DNA of 64,000 nt from Istiophorus platypterus (GCA_016859345.1 CM029119.1:10172896-10236895); one strand, 5' to 3'; positions 12,046-25,700 are shown, counted from the first letter of the stretch. The notes: generated by a model not told the origin, from the letters alone. Numbers and translations are program-made.

Positions 12046-12615
12046 TATGGTGTAACTGGGTGCAAACTGTGGGGGAAATCTTTTTAATAATAGAATGCTT
12101 CCGGCAAAAAATAACATGTGAACTCATCCTGGGGCTCCAGTATGTGAATATACTGTATATGTATCTATGAGATCCAAACTGCCCACTCAGCTCCTGGGAA
12201 AGAAGGTTGGACGGATTTGAATGAAAAATAGAGTCAGTCCAAAGAAATGCTGCAGAGGTGGCCAGATATGACACACCAATTCTTATTCAATAATGGCAAA
12301 CTGACGTATTGCTAGATGGATGATTTTAGTTTTAATTAAAAAAATGGCTGAGATATAGTATATACATTTCATCATATTTTGAGCTTTGCTTTGATATAGC
12401 AAATAACAGTTTGAAATTAGGAAGAATGTTATGGCTTAATCATTTTTACTGCCACATAATTTTCTTTTTTTAATGAGCAATCTTTCGTGTGACTAACTAT
12501 TTAAGGAGTATATTTTGTTTTATAGTCTGACTGGTATTTGAATTGTGATGTTCACAACAATATGGAAATTTGAGGATAGTATAAATTTGATAATACCTAA
12601 ATATATGCACATATA

Positions 12616-14010
12616 CAGTGCATTCAGACAGTATTCAGACCCCTTTCCTTCTTTCACATTTTGTTATGTTTGAGCCTTATAGTTAATTCATCTTTTGGTC
12701 ATCAATCTACACTCCGTACCCAATAATGAAAAGACAAAATTGAATTTTGGACTTTTATTCAGGAAAAACTGAAATATTGCATTTACATAAGCATCCAGAC
12801 CCTTTGCTATGACACTTAAAATTTAGCTCAGGTGCCTCTCATTTCTAGATTGTCTTTGAGATGTTTTTACACCTTGATGATGGTAAATACAATTGATTGG
12901 ACATGATTTGGAAAGGCACACACCTGTCTGTATAAGGTCTCACAGCTGACAGTGCATATCAGAGCAAAGACCGAGCTATGAGGTCGAAGGAACTGCCTGC
13001 AGGGCAGGATTTTGTTAAGGCACAGATCTAGGGAAGGCTATGAAACCATCTCTGCTGCACTGAAGGTACTTAAGAGCTCAAGGAAAAAGTTTGGAACAAC
13101 CAGGTCTCTTCCTAGAGCTGGCTGCCCAGCTAAACTGAGCAATCAAGGGAGAAGGGCCTTAGTAAGAGAGGTGCCCGAGAACCTGACGGTCACTCGGGCT
13201 GAGCTCCAGATCCTGTGCGGAGATGGGAGAAACCTGCAGAAGAACAGCAATCGCTCCAGCACTCCAACAATCTGGGCCTCACGGCATAGTGGCCAGGCAG
13301 AAGCCTCTCCTTAGTGAAAGACATATGAGAGTCTGTTTGGAGTTTGCAAAAAATCACCTAAAGGACTCTCAGGCTGTTGGAAAAATGATTCTCTAGTCTG
13401 ATGAAACCAACATCGAATCTTTTGCCTCAATTCTAAGCATCATGCCTGGAGTAAACCAGGCAGCTATCATTACCTGCCCAATGCCACCCCTGCATTGAAG
13501 CATGTTGGTGGCAGCATCATGCTGTGGGGGTGTTTTTGTAGCTGCGGGGACAGGAAGACTGGTCAGGGTTAAGGGAAGACTGAATGGAGCAAAAAACAGA
13601 AATATCCTGAAGCTTGGCTGAAGGTCAACCTTTCAACAGGACAATGACCCTAAGCACACAGCCCAGACAACATAGGAGGGGCTTCGGGAGAGCTCTGTGA
13701 ATGTCCTTTGGTGGCCCAGCCAGAGCCCTGAATTGAACCCAATCACATATCTCTGGAGAGACCTGAAAATGGCTGGCCACTGATGGCCCCCGTCCAACCT
13801 GACAGAGCTTCAGAGGATCTGCAGAGAAGAAAGGCAGAAAATCCCCAAATCCAAGTGTACAAAGCTTGTTGCGTCACACCCAAGAAGACTCAAGGCTGTA
13901 ATCATTGCCAAGGTGTTTTAACTGAATTTGATATGTCGGTTTTCCTTTTTAACAAATTTGCCAAAAATTCAGTTTTTGCCTCATCATTAATAGGGTACTG
14001 GGTGTATTTT
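12616..14010 (+). mobile_element. Tc1-like DNA transposon relic, 3' end missing
   Basis: The left end 'cagtgcattcagacagtatt' follows a TA dinucleotide at 12614-12615, as expected for a Tc1/mariner insertion. The inner left arm is mirrored at 13985-14015 ('aatagggtactgggtgta'), but the outer right inverted repeat was not found, so the element is truncated. It contains a broken transposase gene. The head of the arm ('gtgcattc..aaagtattcagacccctt' in the form I remember) is typical of Tc1-like families widespread in fish. Confidence 0.88.
12980..13960 (+). pseudogene. Broken Tc1-like transposase
   Basis: Recognisable pieces appear in order. The N-terminal DNA-binding part reads HRSREGYETISAALKVLKSS, then FGTTRSLPRAGCPAKLS and RRALVREV, with a deletion between them compared with the family form. 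The first catalytic Asp is in WSDETN, read as LWSDETNIESF near 13395. The second Asp is in FQQDNDPKHTA (13631 on), followed at once by a premature stop in TAQTT*. WPSQSPELNPI..LWRDLK (13710-13770) is the block that carries the third acidic residue in intact relatives; here it reads NPITYLW, so the expected Glu is replaced. Several frame changes and stops mean it cannot make an active enzyme. This is a DD34E-type cut-and-paste transposase by family knowledge. Confidence 0.88.
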
Positions 14011-16392
14011 AAAAATAGGACTAAGATCCATTTGATATTGTTATAAAAGAGCTGTCAGAAAGAAACGTTTGGGGCAGTATACTTTCCAGGAAAAAAAATA
14101 AGTCTATTAAAATAAATCCGTTGACAAAACTGAATGTAACCTCAAATATAAGATATAAGTCAATTTTGTATTGAGAAAATATTGGAAATTTAATAAATAA
14201 TACCTGTAAATACTTTATTAGAATTACATTACCTTGAATTACAGAAAAGAGGGTAAAGTAGCATAAAAACAAATGCAGTCTATAAACAGTTCTTTGCTGC
14301 AGTTCAGTCCATTAAAATGTCTTTATGTATATCCAGTAACATATATGGTGACATACACCAGTTATATGGTGATCGGCATGTATATCTACAATAACTATTA
14401 TAGGTGAAACTGACTGACACTACCAGCTCTGAGATCTGTCAGGCTGTTTTGCACATAGTAGAACCTAACACCTAGGTGATACTAGTATTATAATTACTAT
14501 GAGTTTTGGAGTAGGAAGTTCTTGACTTGCAGATTCTTGACCCATCCTGCAATTTGTCAGGAGCTGAGAATGTCTAAAAGCTGCAAATTACAAACCACAA
14601 ACATTGCCTCTGTTATTTGTATATAAGTAATATGTCACTTGTATACCTGTGACCCCGTAAACCCTCCAGCCTTTACCATTTGTGAAATGACCTTTTGACG
14701 CATGCATGTTTGAAATATGTTGGAAACATCTTTCTGTGCTGCCAAATCATCAGTACTTATGTTGAGTGCCACCTGAGACAGGCCTCTGCCTTTTATTTGG
14801 ATAGATGAAATTGGCTTTTCCAAAATCTGCATATAAAAACAGCTGTCTGCAAAGCTCTGCTGAATGGCTGCAAGGAGAAACCAACATCCATTCTGTACAT
14901 AAAACCATTACAAGCCTTTCATGCCTGATGCCTACAAGGCATTCTTGAAATTAGATGCAAGAGCATGTTAGAAAAGGGAACAAACTGAACAGCCTCACAT
15001 ATAGTGGCTAAGCCATGCCATGTTGACACAGGGACAAGAAAATCCCATATGGCCAGCAATGCCATAGCAACCACTCTGTACATGACTAGAAAAAAATGCT
15101 ATAATGAGGACCATGCTAAAGTATCCATGGCAAAATGGGGTATTTAGCCTGAAATACAGAACAAACTAGTGAGACACACAGCTGCAGCTGCTGGGCTAAA
15201 GAATACAAGGAAATCGAAAGACAAGATCATATTTAGAGCACTCAATCCCACTTCAAACAGAGCTTTGCTGTATTCTGACTTACTGTCTCTGACTCTGACT
15301 GTCACATTTCGGACTTATATAACAACTATCAAAAGAGTCACTGCTAAAGCAGAAAAGGAAGCCATAATGGAACACAATGAATAAGGAAATGATGGTGCAC
15401 AGTGCTTACCCCCGAGAAAAAAGAGAGAAAAAAAAAATCTGTGCTTCTGTCTGTCATCTATCCACATATCAATCGATCAATCCTGTTCTCATTTTCTCTA
15501 ATGCATCCGCCCACCACCAGTAGCATTCTGAACTAATTTAGTCCCAGATTTAAATCATTGAACTGGGGAATGTTGTGTGCAGGAGCAGGCTTCTCTTTCA
15601 GAGTGTCTTCTCTTCCTTTCTATTTCCTGGAGCAAGTGTGTGATGTGACGACAGCGTATGAAGCCATGTTAATGGAAAACTTCACAGTGTGCAATGTTGG
15701 TTTTCTATGTATGCACAAAAGGCAGTCAGAGAGCCAAGGAAAGACGGCAAAATAAGAAAATGAAAAACAGTATGAGTGTGGTAGAGCGTGTGTGTGGGGG
15801 GTGAGATTGTATATTCCCTCTGGACAATGAACAGTGTGTCATTATTAAAGAAAGAAGGCTGGATAATTTGGTTTTTAAAGATTTGTTAACCACCTGGAAG
15901 GTGGAGAGGTACCTTAAGTAATACCAGTGGAAATCCAGAGAGGTTTTCATTGTATTTCCATTACTGCAATCCACTTATTCAATTGGTAGACTTTTTTGTA
16001 TTTGTAGAGGCTTTTAGATTCATTCTTTTGCAAATCCACATGAATTACATGTAACTCAAAAAACAGGCAATATTTTTTCACAGCATATATAACATAACTC
16101 TTTCGGAAATTGGTGCCAAACTGACTATACACAGGTTCATACATGAACTGCTGCAGTCTGACTTTATTGCTTTATGCTCACTACACAACACCTCTCTAAC
16201 AGTACAGTTCCTCATGCAGACAGAATACACCTAATTCACCACCACGATGTTTCCATGGAGACTAGCCCACATTAATTTTCCAAGGTGAGAGGCCTTGTTG
16301 TGCTGGATTGTGTGTATTATATGTGGTGTTTTGCAGACATAAGAAACATGAAAGATTGAACACTCCATGTACTCAATAAAAAGTTGTCTTAC

Positions 16393-16419
16393 CCATGAAC
16401 TCGATCCCAAGTTCATCCG
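16393..16419 (-). CDS. nrg3: nrg3 juxtamembrane microexon (27 nt)
   Basis: This exon has two bases completing a Thr codon (A from the EGF exon plus CG), eight codons reading DELGIEFM, and one base left over. The joined protein reads SDPTDELGIEFM and then E. Mammalian NRG3 has SDPTDHLGIEFME here (recalled), so identity and phase both agree. It encodes the stalk between the EGF domain and the membrane, where neuregulin precursors are generally shed by proteases. The donor is good (ATGG|GTAAGA). The acceptor is weak: AACAG directly precedes the exon, and the pyrimidine-rich tract lies about 25 nt or more upstream (plus-strand purines from 16445 on). Twenty-seven nucleotides is nine codons, and entry and exit phases are equal, so skipping would keep the frame. 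It may be a cassette exon. Confidence 0.9.
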
Positions 16420-18244
16420 CTGTTCCATTCAAGGCCGGATAGCATGAGAAAAGGGAGGGAAAGGGTAAACAGAGACAGGGAGAGGGGGAGAGAGAGAAGT
16501 ATAAAACAGTTACAACATGATGCGCCTCTATCTTACTAGGAATTCACCTTGGGGAGAGAGACGTGCGGCAACTAGACCATAAAGTTGGTTTGACGTTTTT
16601 TTCTGACATGGCCCTCCCTTGTGCACCAGGTAATGAGCCAGCCAGCCCCACATGCTTGGTATGCTTTTCCATGAAACACTCTGAAGTCACACAGCCTTCA
16701 GTTGCTTTGAATGAAGAAGGAAAACAACAAAGATACGGGGGCTGAGAGGATTAGAGGAAGGATCATGAAAATAAAAAGTTGAAAATGACATATCATATAG
16801 CTTTATGTCACTGACATTGCTTTGCACATGGCCTTTTATATTGACTTGAGCCTGAGGCATTGCAGTAATTGTTCTCCTCTGTCTCCAAGCATAGCTTTTC
16901 ATTATTCACACACTGGTCGCTTCAAGATGCACCACACTAACACACACATTCACATGCATGCGCACCCATAGGCATACAGTCTGTTCCACTCCTGTCTGTA
17001 TTTCTTTGTCTCTCACTCACACACACAGACACGCACACAAAGTCTTTCTTCATGCGGTTAAGTCTTTCCCCCCAATGCCAGCGCTGGGAAGAGAGATAAA
17101 AAGAAGCACTCGTGTTCTTTCCATCCTGACAGTGCCCCCTTTTCATGTCACTGTAATGTAATCTCATTTAAATTAAAATGAAACCCTCACTAGTAATTGC
17201 TTTCCTGACAGAGGTGGTCTGAGTTTTAAATAGAATGCAGCTTGCCAAGCCCCTGACAGATTAAATGTTGGGGCTTCTCTTTCTCTCTCTCAAAAAAAAA
17301 AAACAACAACAACAACAAAAAAGCTAACAGAGAAATTAAAATTAATAAATACATAGAATAAAAAAAAAGTATATCTACATTTTATTGTACCATGCGCTGT
17401 CAATGCAGTGGCTTTATAAGTTTGGGGAAAAATAAAAAAAACACAGAATTTGCGTTTGGTTCAGAAAGGCAATAGACAAATGAACATCTGGATGAGTGGA
17501 TTACCATAGCTGCACTGGGTTATCTCATTCTATTGAGGGATGGGATTTGAGAAAACTGCTTTTGTTGTGAAATTTAAAATCATTAGCAAACTTATGACAT
17601 TTAGAGAAAGTTACAGGGAGCATTCAAACCTAAATATGTTAATATTAAATATGATTATAACTGTTAAGAGACAATCAATTCTGGGTGGTGCACATTATGC
17701 TTTTTGCCATGAGGAGTTTTGAGTTATAGCTGCATGATTAAGATATGGTCCACACTTACTGTTGCTAGACACTTACTGTCACTGTGGTACAAACACTTGG
17801 CAAGGCCAAAGAAGTGAATGCAGCATCTTATTGATGTTGCTTGATCTGTATTATCCATTCAAGCCTTTCCCTATGATTGCCCATGGCAACAGCAAACGCT
17901 TTTCCACTCTAAATCGCCCTGACTGTCACAGCCTGTGCAGATGATGTCATTACGACACCGATACACATCCCTTCCTCTGGCACTGCCTTGTCTGGAGACC
18001 TTCACCAATCATAATATGTGCAGGATCCCAATCCTCCGCACTGGCAACTCAAAGCACCCAGGGGAATCATTTACGGCGTCTTGTGGGAGCCTTGAGCAAG
18101 CTTAGAGAATACCTGTGCATCATGTCAGATGCCTTTGGCCCGATTAAGAGGCAGGAATCTGGCAGGTGGGAGAGACAATGGCAGGAGTGAATCAAATCCT
18201 TAATCCCCTCCTTCGCCTGGGTGAGCAGGGAGCTGGGGAGTCAG

Positions 18245-18245
<1 letters not shown>

Positions 18246-18277
<32 letters not shown>
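18246..18277. repeat. (TG)n microsatellite
   Basis: This is an uninterrupted TG array of about 16 units. Confidence 0.95.
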
Positions 18278-18278
<1 letters not shown>

Positions 18279-19507
18279 TTGTGTGGCTGGTGGTGTGTTG
18301 TTGAACTCAATATCCTGTGTAGCTATTTACTCCAGGCCTAATATCTACCAGGGATAAATTGTTCAAATTAGGCTCGCTTTTCTTCTTCTTTGTAAATCAG
18401 CTCGGTAAAACCAAAACCTGGCTCACCTTCGTCTTCCATGTCTTCAATCTTCCACCAAACATCACCTCTGTGGTCTCAAAGGTGCAGTTGGCCAAACTGA
18501 ACATCATTAGTGGCATGCCCTAATCTCTCTCACAGTTAAGGAAGAAACTCATTGCTGTTCTTTATCAGGTATAAACTAAATTGCAGCCTTCCTACTCTCC
18601 CATGCCTCCAATTAAAGACCTTGCCACTTCCCCATGTGCACTAATATATAAGACCGCAGCTCCCTTCTCCCATCCTCATTTCCAAAGCTGGGTGCACAGC
18701 AGTATAGCTGGAGTACCTGGCAGGGAGCCCCTTTTTTCTTTTTGTCCCTGGGCTTTTGAGATGTGTGCGACAGTCACCACTTGTCTTTCCACCTCTGTAA
18801 AGATGTGTGTATGATGGAGTGGCACTGCATGCAAGCCAATCCAAACTGCTCTTCTGTGTGGCTGTTTTGTACCCAGTCAATACCAAGACAAAGGATGAAC
18901 GGCGACGGATGATTTGTGACTGTAAGGTGCGCAGAGATTGACTTCAGAAAAGAAAAAAAAAGACAGGAAGAAAAGCATGCATGGTGGATGAAATCTCTCA
19001 CACCACAGGGTGTGTTTTGTGTCTAACACTGATACATCAGAGAAAAAGAGATATAAAATTAAGCTCTGCTTGCAAATATGCATGTGAAAACAAACACAAA
19101 CTCACACATACACACAATAAAAAGAATTTCACTGGAAATTGCCCAACTTGTAGTTGTTGTTAGTGTGTGCATGTATGTGTGTATGATTTGGCTTTTGAAA
19201 GCAGGATAATCCTAAAAACCCCTGGTAATCTGGGAAAATTTTAGATAACTCTGTATCAACAGACATCAAAATAGGCTTCATTCCTCTCTAAAATCTTCCA
19301 GGGTACAATTATCTCTTATAGTGGTTCAACGACTGTGGCCACAACACAGCTTACTGTGGTGAACAGGTGCTTGTGCGGGTTGGTAATACAAGGCCATTTG
19401 TATACAGTTTTCTATTACAGATGTTGATATTTTATTTTTTTCTGATAAAAGAAATAAAGGCTGAGTTAACGGCACAAAATTATTACTAAAGATGTTTTGA
19501 CAAAGCT

Positions 19508-19540
19508 ACAATAGATAGATAGATACTTTATATACTTCGA
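19508..19540 (+). repeat. Short (ATAG)n tail with 'actttat'
   Basis: The sequence 'atagatagatagatacttta' resembles the 3' tail of a fish retroposon, recalled as (ATAG)n ACTTTATTGATCCC. Here only the tail and a decayed continuation remain. Confidence 0.35.
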
Positions 19541-22500
19541 TGAGCATTTTATAATATTTTTTTGTATTCATTTGATGGATGTGATATGCTTTATAGTCAT
19601 CTTTTTTAATGTACCAGCTTGTTCTTATATTCTATTAATATAAATGACATTAATGATGCATAACCATTATATATTTTGAACTAACACAAGTAAGTTGTGC
19701 ATCAATGACTACAAAACAAAAAGGAGACAGTACAACAGAAGGGAATAAAGAAAACATGACGAAAGAACAAAATGAACTTTTAACACAACAAAAGTGCAAA
19801 AAGCTGGCATTTACACAAGATTGGGGTCTGGCCCTCATACTCCCAAAAAAAAACCTTTGTTACAGGAAAGCAAAAGCTTCTATAACCATAACAAAAGATG
19901 ATCTATCCTTGCTTTTCATAAGATTTTTATATACATGACAGGTTTGGCAATGCTGCTGTTCAGATTATAACATATTGTTCATTGTCTATATACTGTATAT
20001 GGATATGTAGATAGTGTTTACAGCGTATACAACATGGGTGGGTGGTGATGATTATGGGTCGCAAGAGTTCATTATGGAGCCTATTGGACATTTCTGGAGC
20101 CTAATTTAAGGAAACATCTGTGATGGGAGGTAGGATGAAGCACTGTAGATGTGACATACCAACACTCATCCACCTTCATCCCTTAGCCCCTAAAAAGTTT
20201 TCAACCTACAGCAAACAATCTCTCCCCCTAAAATAGTACCTGAATATTGCGTCCATGTGTACATTCAGTAACATCTGTGACACTGAGAAATGTAATTTCA
20301 CATATTTATTTTTGCGCATTTTATTCCCCATAACTATTTTGGACTCTAAAAAGAAAAGCAGTCAGATTAAATATTCTGTAATTTTAACTTTTTTCTGTCA
20401 TCTTCCTTCGTTTCTTTCATGAAGTATTATAAATGAACAATTCCGCTACACAGAATTCTGTTTTCTTTTCAGAATTTGCTTTAATCTTGGCTCCTCCATG
20501 CATATTACTAGATAATTTCATTAATAAATCAATTGAGAGGGAAAAACAACTCTTTGCTCTGACTTGTTGTTCTCCCTTCATATGTATAGCCATATACAAC
20601 CTGTGACGAGGGGCAACTAATGAATATAACTTCGTTTAAAGAGGTCATAAGGTGTAAGAGTTGGAAATCTCTGTCCCTAACTACTCTGGACACACTGCAA
20701 GCAGAATTACAGTAGGATCAGGCACAGTGCAAATAAAGTATTTTTAGGCCAGGACTTAATGCTAATGTCTGAGATTCCTGCTCTGAAGTGTTGTGTTTTC
20801 CCAAATACCAATCAACCGGTTTTATAGGCTTACTTTTAGCTATTGTTAGAGATGCATGCCCCTAAAACAGTTTTAGTCCTTTGTAAGGTATATCGTATTA
20901 TATTATGTGTTTAATCCATTGCTTAAATCCTACGTATTCATAATAATATTAATAGAATCATCTTGCCAACATCCTTTCAATAAACCCACACACTGCAGGA
21001 ATATTTAAAGTTGTAAATAGTATCAAATGTATAAGCAGTAAATTTTACTGCAGTCTTCAAAATAAGTTTAGAAGTGTATAGAATAACATAAAAATGCATA
21101 TAATACATTAAACAAACCTTATTTATGTTTGGTTTCTGATGCCTATTGCCTATAATACACGTTTAATGAATGAAAATGAGCTATAAATCTGCCGTAATCT
21201 ATTTGTTTCTTCGAGTGTCCATTTTGGTGTAAAACACAATAAGATTCAGTTTATCTCAAAGAACACCACAAAATCTCCTGATCTGGACACACAGGGAAAG
21301 TGATGTCTGCCTATAGAAGATAATATAAATCCCATTTTGAAAACTGGGTGCCATGAGGGAGCATGAAACATGCTTCGTGACACTGGCTTGTGACCCCATT
21401 AATGGACTCTCAGTGGACCTGGTGGCATCAAACAGAAGGCAATAGGAGTTAAGTTTTCTCTCTGACTCTTGGTGCAGAGGAGCCAAGTCACTCCATGAAA
21501 GAGTGTGAATTTGTAAAAGCCGCAGTCTCAGGGGAAAAGCTCGGGGCCTCCAATTTCTTTTCCTAGTACCTCTGACTTTTGCTTTATTTTTTAACTACAC
21601 CATGCAACTGTCATGGGAATTCAAAGACTTCAGGGGAATTGTTTTTCATGAACAATAGGAAACAGAAGACTTCCCTTCCTTTCAGCTAGACTAAAGCAAT
21701 GCAAAATTAAAGACTACAATAAAAGATAAAGGAGGTTTTATGCACAGGGTTTAATTCTAATCAGGACAGTAGCACCTCCTGTGCATAGGACAATAAAGAA
21801 ATGCAGTCCCTTGATACTCATTTTGACTGTGTCTAGTTCCTAAAAAATGTTTTTTTTATTGTGTTAATAATTGCTCATACTCAGTTTCAAATAAAAATCT
21901 CTCCATTATGACAGTACCGTATTAAAGTATGACAACCTAGTATGAAAAAATGGAAGGCAAATATTAAACCTAAAGTAGATAACGCAGCAATGGCAAACAT
22001 CTATATACTTAAGAATTAAAAAATATACCAATGTTTACGGTAACATCCTTCTAGACTACATTCTAAAGCAATGTGGAGAAGTTCTATGTACTAATATTAG
22101 GTTTTAATCTTCTACGCCAAAGCACACATGGCATTTAAGCGTTTAAACAAACCTGACCAAAACTTTTTATCTCAGGCAATTTGCAAGTCCTTTTTGTCTG
22201 GGAGTTTAAAGGCCCTTTTTATTTACTGGATGGTGTTTTAACCAAAAGGCCTGACTAAATAAAAGCTTTTAATATAACGTCTCCCCTTGCTCTGCCTAAG
22301 AGAACCACAATGTTTTCTTTCCTGTGACCAATTTTTTTTTTTTTTTATCTTCAAGAGCAAGTTAAGGTTTCTACATGTGAAAATGAGGGAGTACTTTGCT
22401 CCTTCATAATGCTTTTTGAATATGAAATTCTACCTTATACACATTGGGATTATACAAAAAGAAAATCCCCCGGTGACTATTCTGATTTCTCTGTAATTGC

Positions 22501-22684
22501 AGTGTCACGTGCTGCACGAGTTCATTTAAGGCTACTCTTCCTTGATTTATATTTAACTTACTGAGACCATGCAATCACTGATACGCTCAAAGCCTGTAAC
22601 ATGTATTTGATATGAATTTTTTTTTTCATGTCGTAGATCAATACTACAATACTGTCGGATGAAAAAATAGAAAAGAGAGCGTAC

Positions 22685-22758
22685 TTGGGTCTGACAAGAT
22701 AGCATCTGTCTTAGGTACAAACTGGTCACAGCGTAGTCCGTGGTAGCCCTCCTTACAC
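22685..22758 (-). CDS. nrg3: nrg3 exon: C-terminal part of the EGF-like domain
   Basis: This 74-nt internal exon has one base completing a codon, 24 full codons, and one base left over (exit phase 1). It reads CKEGYHGLRCDQFVPKTDAI followed by LSDP. From memory of the family, mammalian NRG3 reads CKEGYQGVRCDQFLPKTDSILSDP at this place, a near-identical match that NRG1, NRG2 and NRG4 do not give. The two cysteines are the fifth and sixth of the EGF fold, the receptor-binding module that in NRG3 engages ErbB4 outside the cell. The acceptor is strong (pyrimidine run ending TTGCAG, with AG at 22759-22760). The donor is GTACGC (22684 downward), which is usable but off consensus. The exon carrying cysteines 1-4 was not found upstream in the window. 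The exon sits 6.3 kb upstream of the juxtamembrane microexon on the same strand. Confidence 0.93.
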
Positions 22759-25700
22759 CTGCAAGAGAGAGAGCGAGAGAGAAAAAAACAGGTAGAAAGA
22801 TTTGAGATTAGAAGTAAAACAAACCAAGCAAAAAGTACCAAAGTACAACATGACCTATCAGCAGAGGAGACTTACAGATAAGGAAGGTTGAGGGAAGGAA
22901 ACCTAGATGGAGAAGTGAATGGACAGTAAAAAGCCTAGTGCTCACTGAGGACTGAGGTGGTGAAGGGAGATACACAGAAAATGTCGAGAGGGGTGGGGTG
23001 AGAAGAAAGAGAGAAAGGGGAAGATAGTTGGGCAGGCCTAAGCAGCGTCTGCAGTCTCACTGATAGCACATGACTGACAGGAATGCCAGTTCCCAGAGGA
23101 GGAAATGGGGTACTGGGATGGAGAGTACTTGGCGTGATGCAGTTGGAACACTCATATAAACAAAGTCCTGGCAGAGTCCAGATATTTGCCTTCATCATCA
23201 AATAAATATCCCTGCACTGTTGATGCCTGCAGATCCCTCAGCAACTGTCATAAATATATCCACTGAAATTATGACATTTGAAGTCTGGGCTGTCTACATT
23301 ATGATGCAATCTTTTAGAAATATCCTCTAACATACACAAATTCTGTATGATTGTTATAGAGTATGATGCATATCTAATTTTATAAAATACAGAACAAAAA
23401 AAATAAAGTTTGGAATTGATTCTAAGGACTCAGTCCTAGTTTGGTAAAATTCAGTAGTTTCTTGTTTTTTTTTTCAAAGAGGACGTAGGCATTTTTTTAT
23501 TCCTATCTTCAATAACGGCAACACTGTGAGCGCATTCATTCGGCTGCTCCATCCATCTGCTTTTTCTCAGCTTAGGGGAGACAATTGGGGGATTTGCTTT
23601 GATGTGTCTGTTTCAACATAAACTCGTACATGAGTGAGCGATGTGTCAGAATTGTCTATAATTTCTTAATTCCATCAGTCAGTGACTTATTGTCACTAAA
23701 CTAGAGGGGGATTTACACTCAAACGTTGTCCATCAATATCTTTCCACCACATTTCCACCTGCATCACAGATCCAATATACCATGTAATGTATTGGATGAC
23801 TGACAGGCAACAAGTGGACCATTCAGTCTCACTCAGCTTAGAAAAATGAAGACAAAACAACACTGCCGCCAACAAGTGAGTGATAACACATCAGAGCAGA
23901 AGTGGAGATCAAAAGTTGTTGGTTAAGGCTGGGACCAGAGTGAAAACTGTGGTGGATGGTCATCTTTCTTTGTTTTTACATCTCAAGCTGCAGTTTCTGC
24001 TCCATTTGTTCAGTGTGTCTCGGCTCCATATGTGCAGTTTGTTATCTCTTCTGTTTACTCTATAATGCAGTAAAGTTGATGAAAATGAATAAAATAAATG
24101 GTCCTCCAATTTCACGCCAGCTCAAAGCTGATGGTAATGCTAATGCAGCGGCATCACCATTTTTATTGGGTGTTCATTTTTTTCAGTTTGTGGCTTTTTG
24201 GTTTCTTAGCTGTCGAAAAGGAACCTGATACTGCTATGCTGGTTGGAGAGGCATATTTTTATTATTACTTTTCAAAAATCCTTCAGTGGGGGATCCAACA
24301 TTTTTTGATGAAACTTTCAACCTGTATTAACTTAACTCATTATAGCCACTAAAATCTTAAATTAAAAGATGTGAAAAATACTTTAAATGATGGATGTGCT
24401 AGATATCGAATATGGAAAGCTTTTGAAATTTCAGTGCCATTCAGAGCAATCAGCACTCCTGTCAAGCTGCAGGGCGTGATTGTGGAAACGGTCATTTTGT
24501 GTTATGTGGTAGTAAAAATCTCTCTAACTGCACTTTTAAATAGTGGGACTCATTAATGTTCAACTGATGTGTGAAAAATATCCTTGAATAAAACCCTATA
24601 AATCTTAAGCCTCAAACTCCTTGTGTCATTTCATTTCTGAGGTAATAAGCAAAACACAAAAGGTCTCTGTAGTTCACTGCCCAGGCAAAGGAGGGGACAG
24701 AGAAGTTGATTCTCTAGTGTCATTGTCTCTCCTGCAGGCAGACTTCTACCTTTCAATCAACCTGAAGGAAATACTAATGCAAATATCCTAGTAATCTCCA
24801 GAATCTCTCTCAGCAGTTTCCTTCATGCATTTATACACACATATACACACAATTATGCTATGTTATGTTGTCCCACAGAGCAGCACATGGAGCTATCAAT
24901 TGATTATAATAGGGCTAAACACTGACCACTCCTAATATGACAACACATTTGGGCCAAAAACCACAATATCAATAGTACAGCTATATTGTTGGCACTTCCT
25001 GGAGACATTTAGGGGAAGCCGTGATTAGTGATATGGGTATGATGACCTAACAGCCCACAAAAAAGTCACAGAAACTTCTGAGGTTATTGTAATTCAGGTG
25101 TTAGATGCATTTTCACAAAATGCTCAGGAGTTTACCACTGTGTTTTTGTAAAGCAGGGCTTCTATATGTAATTATTTTCATTAAAAAAATTCCGAATATA
25201 GTAACAGTTTCTGTGCCGCATAGCATCAGTTGGATTCTTATGGTCATTTTATCATGACGTGCTTATTATGCATTTTAGGGGGGAAAAAATAAATAAAAGT
25301 CAAAATAAGTGATATGAACAGATGCATTTATGGAAATCTGACACAGAATATCCATTTAAAAGTTATCATTAATCACCATAGAGTTAGACAATTAAATCGG
25401 ACTGAGCATTTTAAAGTGAAATGGAATATGCAAAATAACATGCCATATGATGCGTAAAGCACCAGTCTAAATGACGGATGCAAAGATACTGCATCAGATT
25501 AATTAACAATTTAAAACTGCTTTTGTATGGGAGAAATTAATTCAGGGCCACAGAGGGAGATGGGTGGAGAAGTGATATACACACTCATATAACATCTGAT
25601 GTTGAATTTGCATGTTTGCATGAAGTATTTGTTAGAAAAAATGTCAACTAAATAGCAAAGGAAACAGAGAATCTTTAGCTTTGACCAGTGCTCTTGTTGC

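Larger units (their letters stand above)
10874..16392 (-). other. nrg3 intron (5519 bp)
   Basis: This lies between the microexon donor (GTAAGA) and the transmembrane exon acceptor (CCCCCGCAG). It contains a (TG)n array at 11238-11277, a LINE reverse-transcriptase scrap at 11790-12045 and a Tc1-like relic at 12616-14010. The remainder, about 14010-16392, is AT-rich and shows nothing I recognise. Confidence 0.85.
16420..22684 (-). other. nrg3 intron (6265 bp)
   Basis: This runs from the GTACGC donor of the EGF exon to the weak AACAG acceptor of the microexon. It contains a (TG)n array at 18246-18277, a GATA-type tail at 19508-19535 and A-rich runs near 17292-17375. No other exon-like block with splice sites was recognised. 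Confidence 0.85.
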
